DNA of 64,000 nucleotides from Maritimibacter sp. (GCA_002695005.1 NZNT01000029.1:62001-126000); one strand, 5' to 3'. Positions 9,659-19,370 are shown, counted from the stretch's first letter. The notes: generated by a model not told the origin, from the letters alone. Numbers and translations are program-made.

Positions 9659-10354
9659 ATGGAACTGATCCTCGCATATGGCGCAGGCCTTCTGACGCTC
9701 ATCAACCCCTGCGTCCTGCCGGTCCTGCCGATCGTGCTGGCAACCGCGCTTCAGGCGCACCGCGCCGGGCCTGCCGTGCTGGCCTTGGGAATGAGCGTGT
9801 CCTTCGTCACCTTCGGAATGCTGATCTCGACCGTCGGCTACGCCATCGGCCTGACCGAAGATACCGTGGCGACAGCGGGCGCAGTCCTGATGATCGGCTT
9901 CGGCCTCGTCATGCTGATCCCGCAGGCCAACGCCGTCTTCGCCTCGGCCACCGCCGGTTTCGCCGCGCGGGCCGACAGCGGGATCGACGGGTTCGACCGC
10001 TCGTCGCTCTGGGGTCAGTTCGGCGGAGGGCTGCTCCTTGGCGCGGTCTGGTCGCCCTGTATCGGGCCGACTCTTGGCGGCGCCATCGCGCTCGCCAGTC
10101 AGGGGGAAAGCCTGCTACGCGCCTTCGCCATCATGGTGATGTTCGCCGCCGGCGTCTCGACCCTGATCCTCGCCATCGGCTATGGGCTGCGCGCCACAGC
10201 GCTGCGTCGCTTCGCCAATGTCTCGCGCCCCGTCCTCGGTGCAGCGTTTCTTTTGGTCGGTTTCGCCATCCTGTTCCGTATCAACCACATGATCGACGCC
10301 TGGCTGCTTCAGAACATGCCCGCCTGGCTCGTCGACCTGTCCGTATCCATTTAA
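9659..10354 (+). CDS. ccdA: CcdA/DsbD-like membrane electron-transfer protein
   Basis: A 231-residue inner-membrane protein with about six helices that carries reducing equivalents from cytoplasmic thioredoxin to periplasmic partners. The two redox cysteines are in place: NPCVLPVLPIVLATAL in the first helix and WSPCIGPTLGGAIALAS in the fourth. The ATG at 9659 (MELILAYGAG) gives a typical CcdA N-terminus. A Tat-exported thioredoxin gene follows after 11 bp and is the likely partner. The role could be cytochrome c maturation or repair of periplasmic thiols; no ccm genes are near. Confidence 0.88.
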   Translation: MELILAYGAGLLTLINPCVLPVLPIVLATALQAHRAGPAVLALGMSVSFVTFGMLISTVGYAIGLTEDTVATAGAVLMIGFGLVMLIPQANAVFASATAGFAARADSGIDGFDRSSLWGQFGGGLLLGAVWSPCIGPTLGGAIALASQGESLLRAFAIMVMFAAGVSTLILAIGYGLRATALRRFANVSRPVLGAAFLLVGFAILFRINHMIDAWLLQNMPAWLVDLSVSI

Positions 10355-10365
10355 GGGAGATCACC

Positions 10366-10779
10366 ATGAACCGTCGCGCATTCCTCGCCACAGCCTCCGC
10401 CGCCGCGCTCATCCCGGCGCTCGCTCAGGCTGCCACCATCGCTTACACCCCCGGCGCGGTCGACCGCGCGCTTGCCGCCGGTCAGCCGGTCGTGCTCGAT
10501 TACTTCGCGCCGTGGTGCGGGACATGTCAGGCCCAGCGCCGCGTGATCGCGCGCCTGATGGACGAGAATCCGGCCTACAAGGACAAGGTGACGTACATCG
10601 AGGTCGACTGGGACACCTACAAGCGTGACGCCATCACCACCTCGCGCCAAGTTCCGCGCCGCTCGACCCTCATCGCGCTCGGCCCGGACGGGTCCGAGCT
10701 TGCCCGCATCGTCGCAGGCACCAGCTATGAGGACATCAAGTCGCTCTTCGACGCGGCCCTCGCGACCGCCAGCACCTAG
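10366..10779 (+). CDS. Exported thioredoxin-like protein
   Basis: A 137-residue thioredoxin-fold protein with the CxxC active site YFAPWCGTCQAQ (about residue 49) and a cis-Pro region QVPRRSTLIAL. The N-terminus MNRRAFLATASAAALIPALA looks like a Tat signal (RR-x-F-L followed by a hydrophobic stretch and AQA), so the protein probably acts in the periplasm, reduced by the adjacent CcdA. The ATG at 10366 has an AAGGGA site. Its stop overlaps that of the convergent AEC transporter gene by 3 bp. Confidence 0.88.
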   Translation: MNRRAFLATASAAALIPALAQAATIAYTPGAVDRALAAGQPVVLDYFAPWCGTCQAQRRVIARLMDENPAYKDKVTYIEVDWDTYKRDAITTSRQVPRRSTLIALGPDGSELARIVAGTSYEDIKSLFDAALATAST

Positions 10780-11699
10780 AGCAGCAGAAAGATCGCCACG
10801 TTCAGCGTCACGAAAGACGCGACCGTGGCCATCAACAGCGCCAGCGAGGCGAGGCCTTCGTGCCCCGTCTCCTGCGCCAGGACCGTGTAGATCGTGAACA
10901 TCGGGATCGCGGCCGACAGGATCACCGCGACCCGCAGATCGCCGGTCAGACCCAGCCCCAGCACCGCGAACAGAACCACGGCACCGACCGTGGCCAGCGG
11001 CTGAACCACCAGCTTGGCGACCGAGATCTGCGCGGCAAGCGCCACGTTCCCCTTCACCGACAACCCGGCGAGCGAGCCGCCGATCACCACCAGCGCCAGC
11101 GCGGCGGCGGAACCGGCCACCATCGTCACCAGCCGATCCACCGGTCCGGGCACCGACACACCGATGATCGACACGGCAAGGCCCAGAAGCAACCCGATCA
11201 CCATCGGGCGCCGGATCACGCCGACCAGAACCTTCCCGATCCTCAGCCCCCCACCCTTGGATGCCTCCATCAGAGCGAGCGCGATGGGAATGATGATCAC
11301 GTTCTCGACAAGCATGTTCATGGCGAGGATCAGGCCAGCGATATCGGGAAACAGCAGGAGCATCAGGGGCGCCCCCACGAAGCCGGAGTTGGGACAGGCC
11401 GCCCCCATCGTGCCAATGGCGCGCCGCTGCGGCCCGGTGATCGCCGTGAACCAGCCGAACGCGATGCCCATCGTGACGAGCGCACCGGCGAGATAGACCG
11501 CCATGTAGGGCACGTTGAACACCTCGCCGATGTCGCGCGAGGCCACCGCGTTGAAGATCAGCGCAGGCAGCGCGATGTTCATCACATAGCCGCCGAAGAC
11601 CTTCATGTCCTGCGGGCGAAACACCCGCCAGCGCACCAATCCATATCCCAGCGCAATGGCCGCGAATATGGGAAAGGTGATCCCGAGAATGTCGAGCAT
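10776..11699 (-). CDS. AEC-family transporter
   Basis: A 307-residue auxin-efflux-carrier family permease with about ten transmembrane segments in two halves. Recognised from FGGYVMNIALPALIFNAVA, GTMGAACPNSGFVGAPLML (the conserved NxGFxG motif) and FTIYTVLAQETGHE near the end. The relatives export or import malonate, malate or other anions; substrate here is unknown. The ATG overlaps the aroC stop by one base, so it is probably co-translated with aroC, a pairing with no obvious metabolic logic. Confidence 0.9.
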   Translation of the reverse strand: MLDILGITFPIFAAIALGYGLVRWRVFRPQDMKVFGGYVMNIALPALIFNAVASRDIGEVFNVPYMAVYLAGALVTMGIAFGWFTAITGPQRRAIGTMGAACPNSGFVGAPLMLLLFPDIAGLILAMNMLVENVIIIPIALALMEASKGGGLRIGKVLVGVIRRPMVIGLLLGLAVSIIGVSVPGPVDRLVTMVAGSAAALALVVIGGSLAGLSVKGNVALAAQISVAKLVVQPLATVGAVVLFAVLGLGLTGDLRVAVILSAAIPMFTIYTVLAQETGHEGLASLALLMATVASFVTLNVAIFLLL

Positions 11700-12802
11700 C
11701 AGCCGATCTTGCCCCGTGGCCCCTCACCGACCTGCGCGCGGTGCAGCATCAGGTGATCGAGGATGACACAGGCCGCCATCGCCTCCCCCACCGGCACGGC
11801 ACGGATACCGACACAGGGATCGTGGCGGCCTTTGGTGACGATCTCGGCAGGTTCACCCGCCTTGGTGATCGTCTTGCGCGGCGTGAGGATGGAACTCGTG
11901 GGCTTCACCGCGAACCGGCAGACAATGTCCTGCCCCGTTGAAATCCCGCCAAGGATGCCGCCCGCGTGGTTCGAGGAAAAAACCGGCTTGCCGTCGTTCC
12001 CCATGTAAATCTCGTCCGCATTTGACTCGCCCGTCAGACAGGCGGCATTCATACCTTCGCCGATCTCCACGCCCTTCACGGCATTGATCGACATCATCGC
12101 GGCCGCGAGATCAGTGTCGAGCTTGGCATAGACCGGCGCACCCAGCCCGCCGGGCGCCCCGCGCACCACCACCTCGATCACCGCCCCCACCGAAGACCCC
12201 GACTTGCGCAGACCATCCAGATAGTCGGCCCATGTCGCCGCCGCGCCCGCATCCGGCACCCAGAACGGATTGCGCTCGATCTCGTCCCAGTCGAACCGCC
12301 CCCGGTCGATCTCGTGCTCCCCCATCCGCGTCATGTAGCCACGAACCTCGACACCCGGCGCGAGCACCTTCAACGCCGCGCGCGCGATCCCTCCGGCCGC
12401 AACCCGCGCCGCCGTCTCACGCGCTGAGGACCGCCCGCCACCCCGCGGATCGCGGATGCCGTATTTCTGCCAATAGGTAATATCGGCATGACCGGGCCGG
12501 AACTTCTCGGCAATGTCGCCGTAATCCTTCGACCGTTGATCTGTGTTCTCGATCATGAGCTGTACGGGCGTCCCGGTCGTCTCGCCCTCGTAGACACCTG
12601 ACAGGATACGCACCTGATCCGGCTCGCGCCGCTGGGTCGTGTACTTGTTCTGCCCCGGTTTGCGCCGGTCCAGCCAGTGCTGAATCATCCCCTCGTCCAG
12701 CGCCACGCCCGGCGGCACCCCGTCCACGGTGGCGCCCAGCGCAGGCCCGTGGCTCTCACCCCAGGTGGTCACGCGGAAGATATGCCCGAAAGAGTTCATC
12801 AT
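11699..12802 (-). CDS. aroC: Chorismate synthase
   Basis: Converts 5-enolpyruvylshikimate 3-phosphate to chorismate with reduced FMN, the last step of the shikimate pathway. The 367 residues match the family. Signatures: [20 protein letters not shown] at the N-terminus, [20 protein letters not shown] in the middle and [18 protein letters not shown] toward the C-terminus. Two consecutive ATG codons (12802 and 12799) follow an AAGGAG site; the first has the better spacing. A dispersed repeat copy lies about 50 bp upstream. An AEC transporter follows with a one-base overlap. Confidence 0.96.
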   Translation of the reverse strand: MMNSFGHIFRVTTWGESHGPALGATVDGVPPGVALDEGMIQHWLDRRKPGQNKYTTQRREPDQVRILSGVYEGETTGTPVQLMIENTDQRSKDYGDIAEKFRPGHADITYWQKYGIRDPRGGGRSSARETAARVAAGGIARAALKVLAPGVEVRGYMTRMGEHEIDRGRFDWDEIERNPFWVPDAGAAATWADYLDGLRKSGSSVGAVIEVVVRGAPGGLGAPVYAKLDTDLAAAMMSINAVKGVEIGEGMNAACLTGESNADEIYMGNDGKPVFSSNHAGGILGGISTGQDIVCRFAVKPTSSILTPRKTITKAGEPAEIVTKGRHDPCVGIRAVPVGEAMAACVILDHLMLHRAQVGEGPRGKIG

Positions 12803-12853
12803 GGCCCGGCTCCTTTGCCCGCTTCGGTAGCCGACCCCCCGAAAAACCTCAAC

Positions 12854-12908
12854 TCTTCTTCGGTCCACAAATACCTCAGGAGAGCGCGAGAGGGCAGCGC
12901 CCTCTCGC
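12854..12908 (+). repeat. Dispersed intergenic repeat, copy A
   Basis: A conserved lead sequence (12854-12880, containing CGGTCC and AAATACCTC) is followed by a perfect 10-bp hairpin, 12886-12895 with 12899-12908, closing the loop AGC. The same lead-plus-hairpin layout recurs near 55400, 60600 and 60750. It lies between the aroC start and the TPP riboswitch. Confidence 0.75.
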
Positions 12909-13016
12909 ACCGCCGCGGCCCGCCACAGGCGGGGTGCGGCTCCCCATGCGCGTGCGCGAGCACGCACCATTCGGTGACACCCCCTTGCGAGCCCCTGCGC
13001 CGGTGCATAGTGTCGG

Positions 13017-13112
13017 CCTCACCTCGGGGTGCCACGCGTGACGCGCGGCTGAGATGCGATAAGCGAACCCGTTGAACCTGAACCGGCTAGCACCGGCGGA
13101 GGGAAGGTCAGG
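13017..13112 (+). promoter_or_regulatory. TPP riboswitch (THI element)
   Basis: Contains the conserved blocks in order: GGGGTGCC at 13026, GCTGAGA at 13048, ACCC at 13067, GAACCTGAACCGG near 13074, and GGCGGAGGGAA near 13095. The outer stem can form between 13017-13024 and 13105-13112 with one mismatch. It lies 50 bp upstream of thiB, so thiamine diphosphate should switch off the thiamine importer, most likely by hiding the thiB ribosome-binding site or by early termination. Confidence 0.95.
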
Positions 13113-13162
13113 ACCTGAATGGTCATCCTGCCGGACTTTCGCCCGTCGCAATGGAGGATGAC

Positions 13163-14149
13163 ATGAAAACACCCATCATCGCAGCGGGACTTGTGACCTT
13201 GGCGAGCGTCGCCAATGCGCAAGACACCCTGACAGTCTACACCTACGACAGCTTCGTCTCCGAATGGGGACCGGGGCCTGTCATCGAAGAAAACTTCGAG
13301 GCGCGCTGCGGCTGCGACCTCGAATTCGTCGCCGTGGGCGACGGAGCCGAGATCCTGTCGCGCCTGCGCCTCGAAGGCGAACGGACCGAGGCCGACGTGG
13401 TCCTGGGCATCGACGAAAACCTCGCCGAAGCCGCCCGCGCCACCGCGCTCTTCGCCCCGCACGGGATCGAAAGCCCGCAGCTCGACCTGCCCATCGCTTG
13501 GGAGGATGACCTCTTCCTGCCCTTCGACTGGGGCTACTTCGCCTTCGTCTACGACAAGACCAGGGTCGAAACCCCGCCCACCTCGTTCGAGGAGCTGGCC
13601 GACAGCGACCTGTCGGTCGTGATTCAGGATCCGCGTTCCTCCACCCCCGGTCTCGGGCTCGTCCTCTGGGTCAAGGCGGTGTTCGGCGACGATGCGGACG
13701 CATATTGGGAAAGCCTGAATGATCAGGTCGTGACGGTGACGAAGGGCTGGTCCGAGGCCTACGGCATGTTCCTCGAAGGCGAGGCCGACATGGTCCTGTC
13801 CTACACCACCTCCCCCGCCTACCACCTGATCGCCGAGGACGACGATACCAAGGCCGCCGCCGCCTTCGACAACGGCCACTACATGCAGATCGAAATCGCG
13901 GGCAAGGTCGCCTCGACCGACACGCCCGAGCTTGCGGATCAGTTCATGGACTTCATCCTCACCGATGGCTTCCAGGGCGCGATCCCGACGACCAACTGGA
14001 TGTACCCGGCAAAGATGCCCGCAGACGGCCTGCCCGAAGGCTTCGAGACGCTCCACGAGCCAGAGAACGCGCTCGTTTACCTCGGGGCCGAGGCCGAGGC
14101 GATCCGCAACGAGGCCATCGAGGAATGGCGCGCGGTGTCCTCGCAGTGA
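13163..14149 (+). CDS. thiB: Thiamine ABC transporter, periplasmic binding protein
   Basis: A 328-residue periplasmic solute-binding protein for thiamine and its phosphates. The signal peptide (MKTPIIAAGLVTLASVANAQ) is followed by DTLTVYTYDSFVSEWGPG, a typical ThiB start, and RLRLEGERTEADVVLGID; the C-terminal part has TTNWMYPAKM, close to the family's TNWMYP segment. The ATG at 13163 has a GGAGG site 6 bp upstream. It is placed directly after the TPP riboswitch and overlaps thiP, which supports the substrate assignment. Confidence 0.95.
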   Translation: MKTPIIAAGLVTLASVANAQDTLTVYTYDSFVSEWGPGPVIEENFEARCGCDLEFVAVGDGAEILSRLRLEGERTEADVVLGIDENLAEAARATALFAPHGIESPQLDLPIAWEDDLFLPFDWGYFAFVYDKTRVETPPTSFEELADSDLSVVIQDPRSSTPGLGLVLWVKAVFGDDADAYWESLNDQVVTVTKGWSEAYGMFLEGEADMVLSYTTSPAYHLIAEDDDTKAAAAFDNGHYMQIEIAGKVASTDTPELADQFMDFILTDGFQGAIPTTNWMYPAKMPADGLPEGFETLHEPENALVYLGAEAEAIRNEAIEEWRAVSSQ

Positions 14150-15687
14150 CACGCACCACCGGGGCGGGCGCGGCTGCGCTCGCCCTCGTTCTCCTTCTTG
14201 CTTTCGGCACGCTCATCGCCGTCGCTCTGCGCGCCGAGGGGGCGGGGGCGTTCGGCGTGGCCGACTGGGCCGCGCTGCGCTTTACGGTCGTGCAGGCGAC
14301 GCTCTCGGCCGCGCTGTCGGTGGCGCTGGCCGTCCCCGTGGGCCGCGCGCTTGCCCGGCGGCAGTTCCGGGGCCGGGCCGCGCTCGTCATGCTTCTAGGT
14401 GCGCCCTTCATCTTGCCGGTAATCGTCGCCGTCTTCGGGCTGATCTCGGTCTTCGGGCGCTCCGGCCTTGTCAGTCAGGCGCTGCTCGCTTTTGGGTTCG
14501 AGCCGATCTCGATCTACGGCTTTCACGGCGTCGTCCTCGCCCATGTCTTCTTCAATTTGCCGCTCGCCACACGGCTCGTCCTGCAAGGTTGGCTCGCGAT
14601 CCCCGCCGAGCGCTTCCGCCTTGCCGCCTCGCTCGGCTTCACCTCTCACGACATCGCGCAGCAGCTTGAACGCCCGATGCTGCGCGAAGTGTTACCCGGC
14701 GCGTTCCTCGTCATCTTCCTGCTGTGCCTGACGTCTTTCGCCGTCGCGCTCGCCTTGGGTGGCGGACCGCGCGCCACGACCATCGAGCTTGCGATCTATC
14801 AAGCCTTCCGCCTCGATTTCGACCTCGGCAAGGCCGCGCTTCTCGCCCTTGTCCAGTTCGCTTTGGGCGCAGCCGTGGCCCTCGTCGCCTTGCGTGTGGC
14901 GCTGCCCTCCGGATTCGGGGCGGGTCTGGACCGCGCCGTGACCCGGTGGGACGCCAACACGCCCGCGCTGCGGGCCCTCGACGCCATGCTCATCACGCTC
15001 GCGACGCTGTTCCTCGTCCTCCCGCTGGCCATGATCGCCGTGGACGGCCTCCCGGCCCTCGCGACGCTCCCGTCCTCGGTCTTCACGGCCACGGCACGCT
15101 CCGTCGGTGTCGCGCTCGTCTCGGTTCTGCTCACCCTCGCCCTCGCGCTTCCCATCGCGGCCTGGAGCGTCAAGGCCGCCTCGAAGCTGATCGACGGGAT
15201 CGGCAGCCTCACCATCGCGGCCTCGCCGCTCGTCATCGGCACCGGCCTGTTCATCATCCTCTTTCCCGTCACCGACCCCTTCGCGCTCGCCCTTCCGGTC
15301 ACGGCGCTGGTCAACGCGCTCATGTCCCTGCCTTTCGCCCTGCGCGCCCTCGTGCCTGCGCTGGGGCAGGTGGAAGCCGATTACGGCCGCCTCGCGGGCA
15401 GTCTTGGCATGACCGGCATGGCCCGCCTGCGCCTGTTGTGGCTGCCGCGCCTGCGCCGCCCTCTGGGCTTCACGATGGGCCTGTCGGCAGCCCTGTCGAT
15501 GGGCGACCTCGGCGTGATCGCCCTGTTCGCAAGCCCCGACACACCCACCCTGCCACTCCAGATCTACCGTCTGTTGTCGGCCTACCGGATGGACGACGCA
15601 GCGGGCGCGGCGCTCGTACTGCTCGCCATCAGCCTTGCCCTGTTCTGGGCCTTCGACCGCGGAGGACGCGTGAATGCTGACGCTTGA
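14125..15687 (+). CDS. thiP: Thiamine ABC transporter, permease
   Basis: A 520-residue two-part ABC permease with about twelve membrane segments and two EAA-type loops: LRLAASLGF-like RFRLAASLGFTSHDIAQQLE in the first half and YGRLAGSLGMTGMARLRLLW in the second, both contacts for ThiQ. The ATG at 14125 overlaps thiB by 25 bp; the GTG at 14146, which overlaps the thiB stop as GTGA, is an equally plausible start (513 residues). Partner of ThiB and ThiQ in thiamine import. Confidence 0.94.
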   Translation: MARGVLAVTRTTGAGAAALALVLLLAFGTLIAVALRAEGAGAFGVADWAALRFTVVQATLSAALSVALAVPVGRALARRQFRGRAALVMLLGAPFILPVIVAVFGLISVFGRSGLVSQALLAFGFEPISIYGFHGVVLAHVFFNLPLATRLVLQGWLAIPAERFRLAASLGFTSHDIAQQLERPMLREVLPGAFLVIFLLCLTSFAVALALGGGPRATTIELAIYQAFRLDFDLGKAALLALVQFALGAAVALVALRVALPSGFGAGLDRAVTRWDANTPALRALDAMLITLATLFLVLPLAMIAVDGLPALATLPSSVFTATARSVGVALVSVLLTLALALPIAAWSVKAASKLIDGIGSLTIAASPLVIGTGLFIILFPVTDPFALALPVTALVNALMSLPFALRALVPALGQVEADYGRLAGSLGMTGMARLRLLWLPRLRRPLGFTMGLSAALSMGDLGVIALFASPDTPTLPLQIYRLLSAYRMDDAAGAALVLLAISLALFWAFDRGGRVNADA

Positions 15688-16366
15688 GAACCTGCACGTC
15701 GACCTGGGGGAGTTCACGCTCGACGCCACGCTCACGGTCGGGACCGGCCGCAAGGTCGCCATCCTCGGCCCCTCCGGCGCGGGCAAGTCCACGCTGCTGG
15801 CCGCCATCGCGGGGTTCCAGCCCGCGACGGGCCGGATTGCCTGGAACGACGACAGCCTCGCGGGCCGCGCGCCCGCCGACCGGCCGATCACCACGATCTT
15901 TCAGGACAACAACCTCTTTCCCCATCTGACCGCGGCGCAGAATGTGGGGCTGGGCCTGCGCCCGGACCTCAGGCTCACCAAGGCCGATGAAACGCAGGTT
16001 GAAGAGGCGCTGGCCCGTGTCGGGCTCGACGGCCTCGGCCCCCGCAAACCCGCCCGGCTGTCGGGCGGTCAGGCCGCGCGCGTGGCGCTCGCCCGTGCCC
16101 TGTTGCGGCATAAGCCGGTGATGCTCCTCGACGAACCCTTCGGTGCGCTCGGTCCCGCGCTACGGGATGAAATGTTGGGGCTGGTGCGCGACCTCGCGGA
16201 CGAGACCGGCGCCACGCTCCTCATGGTCAGTCACGAACCTGAGGACGCCCGGACCATCGCGGACGAGGTGATCCTCGTGGCGGACGGCCGCGCTCATGCG
16301 CCAGTGCCGACCGCCGAGATATTCGCCAACCCGCCCGAGGCCCTGCGCGACTACCTCGGACGCTAG
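15674..16366 (+). CDS. thiQ: Thiamine ABC transporter, ATP-binding protein
   Basis: A 230-residue ABC ATPase energising ThiBP. Walker A GPSGAGKSTLLAAIAG, Q-loop TTIFQDNNLFPHLT, signature LSGGQAARVALARALL and Walker B VMLLDEPFGALGP are all intact, with the H-loop at MVSHEPEDA. It overlaps thiP by 14 bp and completes the thiBPQ operon under the TPP riboswitch. The stop is 1 bp from that of the convergent ProC-like gene. Confidence 0.95.
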   Translation: MLTLENLHVDLGEFTLDATLTVGTGRKVAILGPSGAGKSTLLAAIAGFQPATGRIAWNDDSLAGRAPADRPITTIFQDNNLFPHLTAAQNVGLGLRPDLRLTKADETQVEEALARVGLDGLGPRKPARLSGGQAARVALARALLRHKPVMLLDEPFGALGPALRDEMLGLVRDLADETGATLLMVSHEPEDARTIADEVILVADGRAHAPVPTAEIFANPPEALRDYLGR

Positions 16367-16367
16367 G

Positions 16368-17123
16368 CTATCCACCCAATGCGCGGGTTTTCTGCACGGC
16401 AGCGTCGAGGCCCGTCGCGATATCCTCGTCCAGTGTCGTGGCTTGCAGCGCGAGCAGACCGGCAGCCGTCGTGCCGGCGTATTCGACCATCTCTTGCACA
16501 TGATCGGCCGGCGACGGACCCGTCGACATCATCACCCCCGACGCATGAAAAAGCTGGCGCACCGCCCGGTCCGCAACGTCAGGGTCGACGCCGCGCTCGG
16601 TGGCATATGTGACCATGGATGCCGCGAACTGGGCGACGAAACCGGGCACGGGACCGGTCATCGCGGTAAACAGCTCGATCTGCGCTTCGTCCGGCACTTC
16701 GTCCGTCTCTCCACATGCTCCGAAGAAGGCACTGATCATGGCGCGGTCGGCCGCGGTTACGGATGCCGAGGCGCACCATGGCGAATAGGCCAGCCCCAGG
16801 CCCGCTGCCGGAGACGACATCGCCCGCACCACCCGCGGGCTGCCCGTCAAAGCGCAAATCTGATCGCGCGGAATCCCGGCCATCACCGATACGACCAGGG
16901 TGTCCCGCGCCCGCATCGCGATCTCGCCGGCGCTTGCCGGAGGCACGCACAGGACGACTGCGTCGCAAGCTTCAACCACCGCCTGCGGGTCCGTCGTCAC
17001 GGGAAGCCCCTCAACCGGCGACTGGCCCGAGCGGTTCGCGACCATCAGGTCCAGCCCCGAGGCATGTGCGGCCTTCGCCAGGGCCCCACCCAACATGCCG
17101 CTTCCGATCAATCCGTATTTCAT
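16368..17123 (-). CDS. Pyrroline-5-carboxylate reductase-like protein
   Basis: A 251-residue NAD(P)-binding protein of the ProC fold. The nucleotide motif YGLIGSGMLGGALAKAAH is followed by the ProC-like segments VVLCVPPA, VSVMAGIPRDQI and RVVRAMSSPAAGLGLAYSPW; the C-terminal dimer helix has FTAMTGPVPGFVAQFAASM and HASGVMMSTGPSPA. It is somewhat shorter than proline-forming ProC (~270), and several residues of the classical signature near the C-terminus differ, so the substrate may be another imine or ketimine. It stands alone between thiQ and the pet operon terminator. Confidence 0.75.
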   Translation of the reverse strand: MKYGLIGSGMLGGALAKAAHASGLDLMVANRSGQSPVEGLPVTTDPQAVVEACDAVVLCVPPASAGEIAMRARDTLVVSVMAGIPRDQICALTGSPRVVRAMSSPAAGLGLAYSPWCASASVTAADRAMISAFFGACGETDEVPDEAQIELFTAMTGPVPGFVAQFAASMVTYATERGVDPDVADRAVRQLFHASGVMMSTGPSPADHVQEMVEYAGTTAAGLLALQATTLDEDIATGLDAAVQKTRALGG

Positions 17124-17169
17124 GGGCGTCTCCTTCTTCGTCCATCATTGCACACTCACGCGCGAAACG

Positions 17170-17197
17170 AAAAAGGGCGCCCCGAGGGGCGCCCTTT
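17170..17197 (-). terminator. Rho-independent terminator of the pet operon
   Basis: A perfect GC-rich stem of 11 bp (17172-17182 with 17187-17197) with a 4-base loop; read on the minus strand it is followed by a T-run. It lies about 25 bp downstream of the petC stop. Confidence 0.9.
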
Positions 17198-17219
17198 CAA
17201 ACCGTCTGGCGGTGAAGGA

Positions 17220-18017
17220 TCAGAGATCCAGTTCCTTGCCGTACTTGTGCGGCGCCCAGAGTTTCTTGTTCGTGAGGTAAAGCAGCGCGGCGAGGATCAC
17301 GAGCATGGTCACCCCGATGAAACCGACCTGCTTGCGCTCCATCATCTTCGGCTCGGCGGTCCACATCAGGAAGGCCGCGACGTCCTCGGCAATGTGGTGC
17401 GCGTCGTTGGCGTGGCCGTCGTCGAATTCGACAAGACCATCGGACAACTGCGGCGGCATCGAGACCCAGCCACCGTCAAAGGCGGTGTTCTCATACAGGT
17501 ACTGGCCGGCCACCTCGCGTTCCTCGCCGGTGAACCCGGTGAGGAAGTTGGCGATGTATTCCGGACCGCCCATGCCCTTGAACAGCTGGGCGAGGCCAGT
17601 GCCTGCGGGGCCGTGGAAGCCCGCGCGTGCCTTGGCCATGAGCGACAGGTCCGGCCCCATGCCTTCGCCGGTCACCGCCGGGAAGTTGTCACGCGGCAGG
17701 GCCGGGCGCCATTCGTCCGTCTCTGCCTCGTAGATCTCGAAGTTGTCGGCCGCGAAGGCGCGCACTTCATCCTCGGAGTATCCAAGATCGGTCAGCGTGC
17801 GCAGCGGCACATACTGAAGACCGTGGCAGGCCCGACAGACATCCATGTAGACCTTGAGGCCGCGCTGAAGCTGCTGCTGGTCGTAGGTGCCGAAGGGACC
17901 CTCGAACGAGAAGGCGATATCCTCGATATGCCCGTCTTCACCGGCGGCCACGGCGGCGCTGCCGCCAAAGGCCAAGGTGACTGCGGTGACCGCGGTAAGG
18001 GTGAGTTTCCTGATCAT
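17220..18017 (-). CDS. petC: Cytochrome c1 of the bc1 complex
   Basis: A 265-residue membrane-anchored c-type cytochrome that passes electrons from the Rieske protein to cytochrome c. A Sec signal ([21 protein letters not shown]) precedes the heme motif [15 protein letters not shown]; the axial Met is in [10 protein letters not shown]; a C-terminal helix ([20 protein letters not shown]) anchors it. The ATG at 18017 places the signal correctly and excludes the longer frame, which overlaps petB. Last gene of petA-petB-petC, followed by the terminator. Confidence 0.96.
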   Translation of the reverse strand: MIRKLTLTAVTAVTLAFGGSAAVAAGEDGHIEDIAFSFEGPFGTYDQQQLQRGLKVYMDVCRACHGLQYVPLRTLTDLGYSEDEVRAFAADNFEIYEAETDEWRPALPRDNFPAVTGEGMGPDLSLMAKARAGFHGPAGTGLAQLFKGMGGPEYIANFLTGFTGEEREVAGQYLYENTAFDGGWVSMPPQLSDGLVEFDDGHANDAHHIAEDVAAFLMWTAEPKMMERKQVGFIGVTMLVILAALLYLTNKKLWAPHKYGKELDL

Positions 18018-18036
18018 TGTTCTAAGATCCTCTCTC

Positions 18037-19359
18037 TCACTCGGCCGCCGAAGGGGCGTCGGGATAATGCTTCTTGAAGTCGTCCTCGATCGTCGCCGGG
18101 GGCGTCTCCGGCTTCTCGAACACGCCGAGCAGCGGGAGGATGATGAGGAAGTAGGCGAACCAGTAGGTCGCACCGATCAGCGAGATCCAGTCATGCGGGA
18201 AGTTCGTGTCGCGCGCACCGACCCACGTCAGGACGATGAAGTCGATGATGAGCAGACGGAACCACCACTTGAAGGCCGGACGGTACTTGCCCGAGCGGAC
18301 CGACGAGGTGTCGAGCCACGGGGCCAGCGCCATCACGAAGATCGCCCCGAACATCGCCAGCACGCCAAAGAACTTGGCGTCGATGATGCCGCCGGTGATC
18401 CAGCTTACAAGCTGAACGGCCCAGACATCGGCGGTGAAGGCCCGCAGGATCGCGTAGAACGGCAGGTAGTACCATTCCGGCACGATGTGCGCAGGCGTCG
18501 CCAGCGGGTTCGCCTCGATGTAGTTGTCCGGGTGGCCCAGATAGTTCGGCATGAAGCCCACGATGGCCCAGAAGATCAGCAGGACGATCGCCAGCGCGAA
18601 CAGGTCCTTGATCACGAAGTAGGGCCAGAAGGGCAGCGTGTCTTTCTTGGCTTCTTCCTTGGAGCCGCGCCGCACCTCGACACCGGTCGGGTTGTTGTTG
18701 CCCGTGGTGTGGAAGGCCCAGATGTGGACCGCGACGAGCGCGGCGATCACGAAGGGCAGCAGGTAGTGCAGCGAGAAGAAGCGGTTGAGCGTCGCGTTGC
18801 CGACCGCCGGCCCGCCAAGGAGCCAGGTCTGGATTTCGTCGCCGATGAACGGGATCGCACCGAAGAGGCCGGTGATGACCGTGGCACCCCAGAACGACAT
18901 CTGACCCCAGGGCAGAACGTAGCCCAGGAAGCCCGTCGCCATCATGGCGAGGTAAATCAGCATCCCGATGATCCAGGTCACTTCGCGCGGCGCCTTGTAG
19001 GAGCCGTAGAAAAGACCGCGGAACATGTGGATATAGACGGCGACGAAGAACAGCGATGCGCCGTTCATGTGAATGTAGCGCAAGAAGAAGCCGCCATTCA
19101 CGTCGCGCATGATGTGCTCGATCGAGGCGAAGGCCAAGTCGACATGCGGCGTGTAGTGCATCACCAGAATGATACCGGTGACGATCTGAAGAACCAGGCA
19201 GAAAGCCAGGACGATGCCCCAGATCCACCACCAGTTAAGGTTCTTCGGTGTCGGAATCATCAGCGTGTCATATGCGAGCGACACGATGGGGAGCCGCTTG
19301 TGCAGCCATTTGTCGAAGCCGGAACTCGGCTCGTAATGGTCGTGGGGAATACCAGCCAT
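18037..19359 (-). CDS. petB: Cytochrome b of the bc1 complex
   Basis: A 440-residue, eight-helix membrane protein carrying hemes bL and bH and the quinol oxidation and quinone reduction sites. Histidine ligands are visible in [14 protein letters not shown] with [10 protein letters not shown], and in [19 protein letters not shown]; the Qo-site motif [15 protein letters not shown] is intact. The ATG at 19359 ([14 protein letters not shown]) has a GAGAGAG-type site. It lies 11 bp after petA and 19 bp before petC. Confidence 0.96.
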   Translation of the reverse strand: MAGIPHDHYEPSSGFDKWLHKRLPIVSLAYDTLMIPTPKNLNWWWIWGIVLAFCLVLQIVTGIILVMHYTPHVDLAFASIEHIMRDVNGGFFLRYIHMNGASLFFVAVYIHMFRGLFYGSYKAPREVTWIIGMLIYLAMMATGFLGYVLPWGQMSFWGATVITGLFGAIPFIGDEIQTWLLGGPAVGNATLNRFFSLHYLLPFVIAALVAVHIWAFHTTGNNNPTGVEVRRGSKEEAKKDTLPFWPYFVIKDLFALAIVLLIFWAIVGFMPNYLGHPDNYIEANPLATPAHIVPEWYYLPFYAILRAFTADVWAVQLVSWITGGIIDAKFFGVLAMFGAIFVMALAPWLDTSSVRSGKYRPAFKWWFRLLIIDFIVLTWVGARDTNFPHDWISLIGATYWFAYFLIILPLLGVFEKPETPPATIEDDFKKHYPDAPSAAE

Positions 19360-19370
19360 TTCTCTCTCCC

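Noticed and set aside
12803-12970. N-terminal extension of aroC to 12970
   Set aside because: Chorismate synthases start at MNSFGH-like sequence; the extension crosses the dispersed repeat and a good AAGGAG site is placed before 12802.
16296-18077. A 593-codon open frame on the plus strand opposite the ProC-like and cytochrome c1 genes
   Set aside because: It spans two unrelated genes and the terminator between them, and its product is Arg/Gly/His-rich noise.
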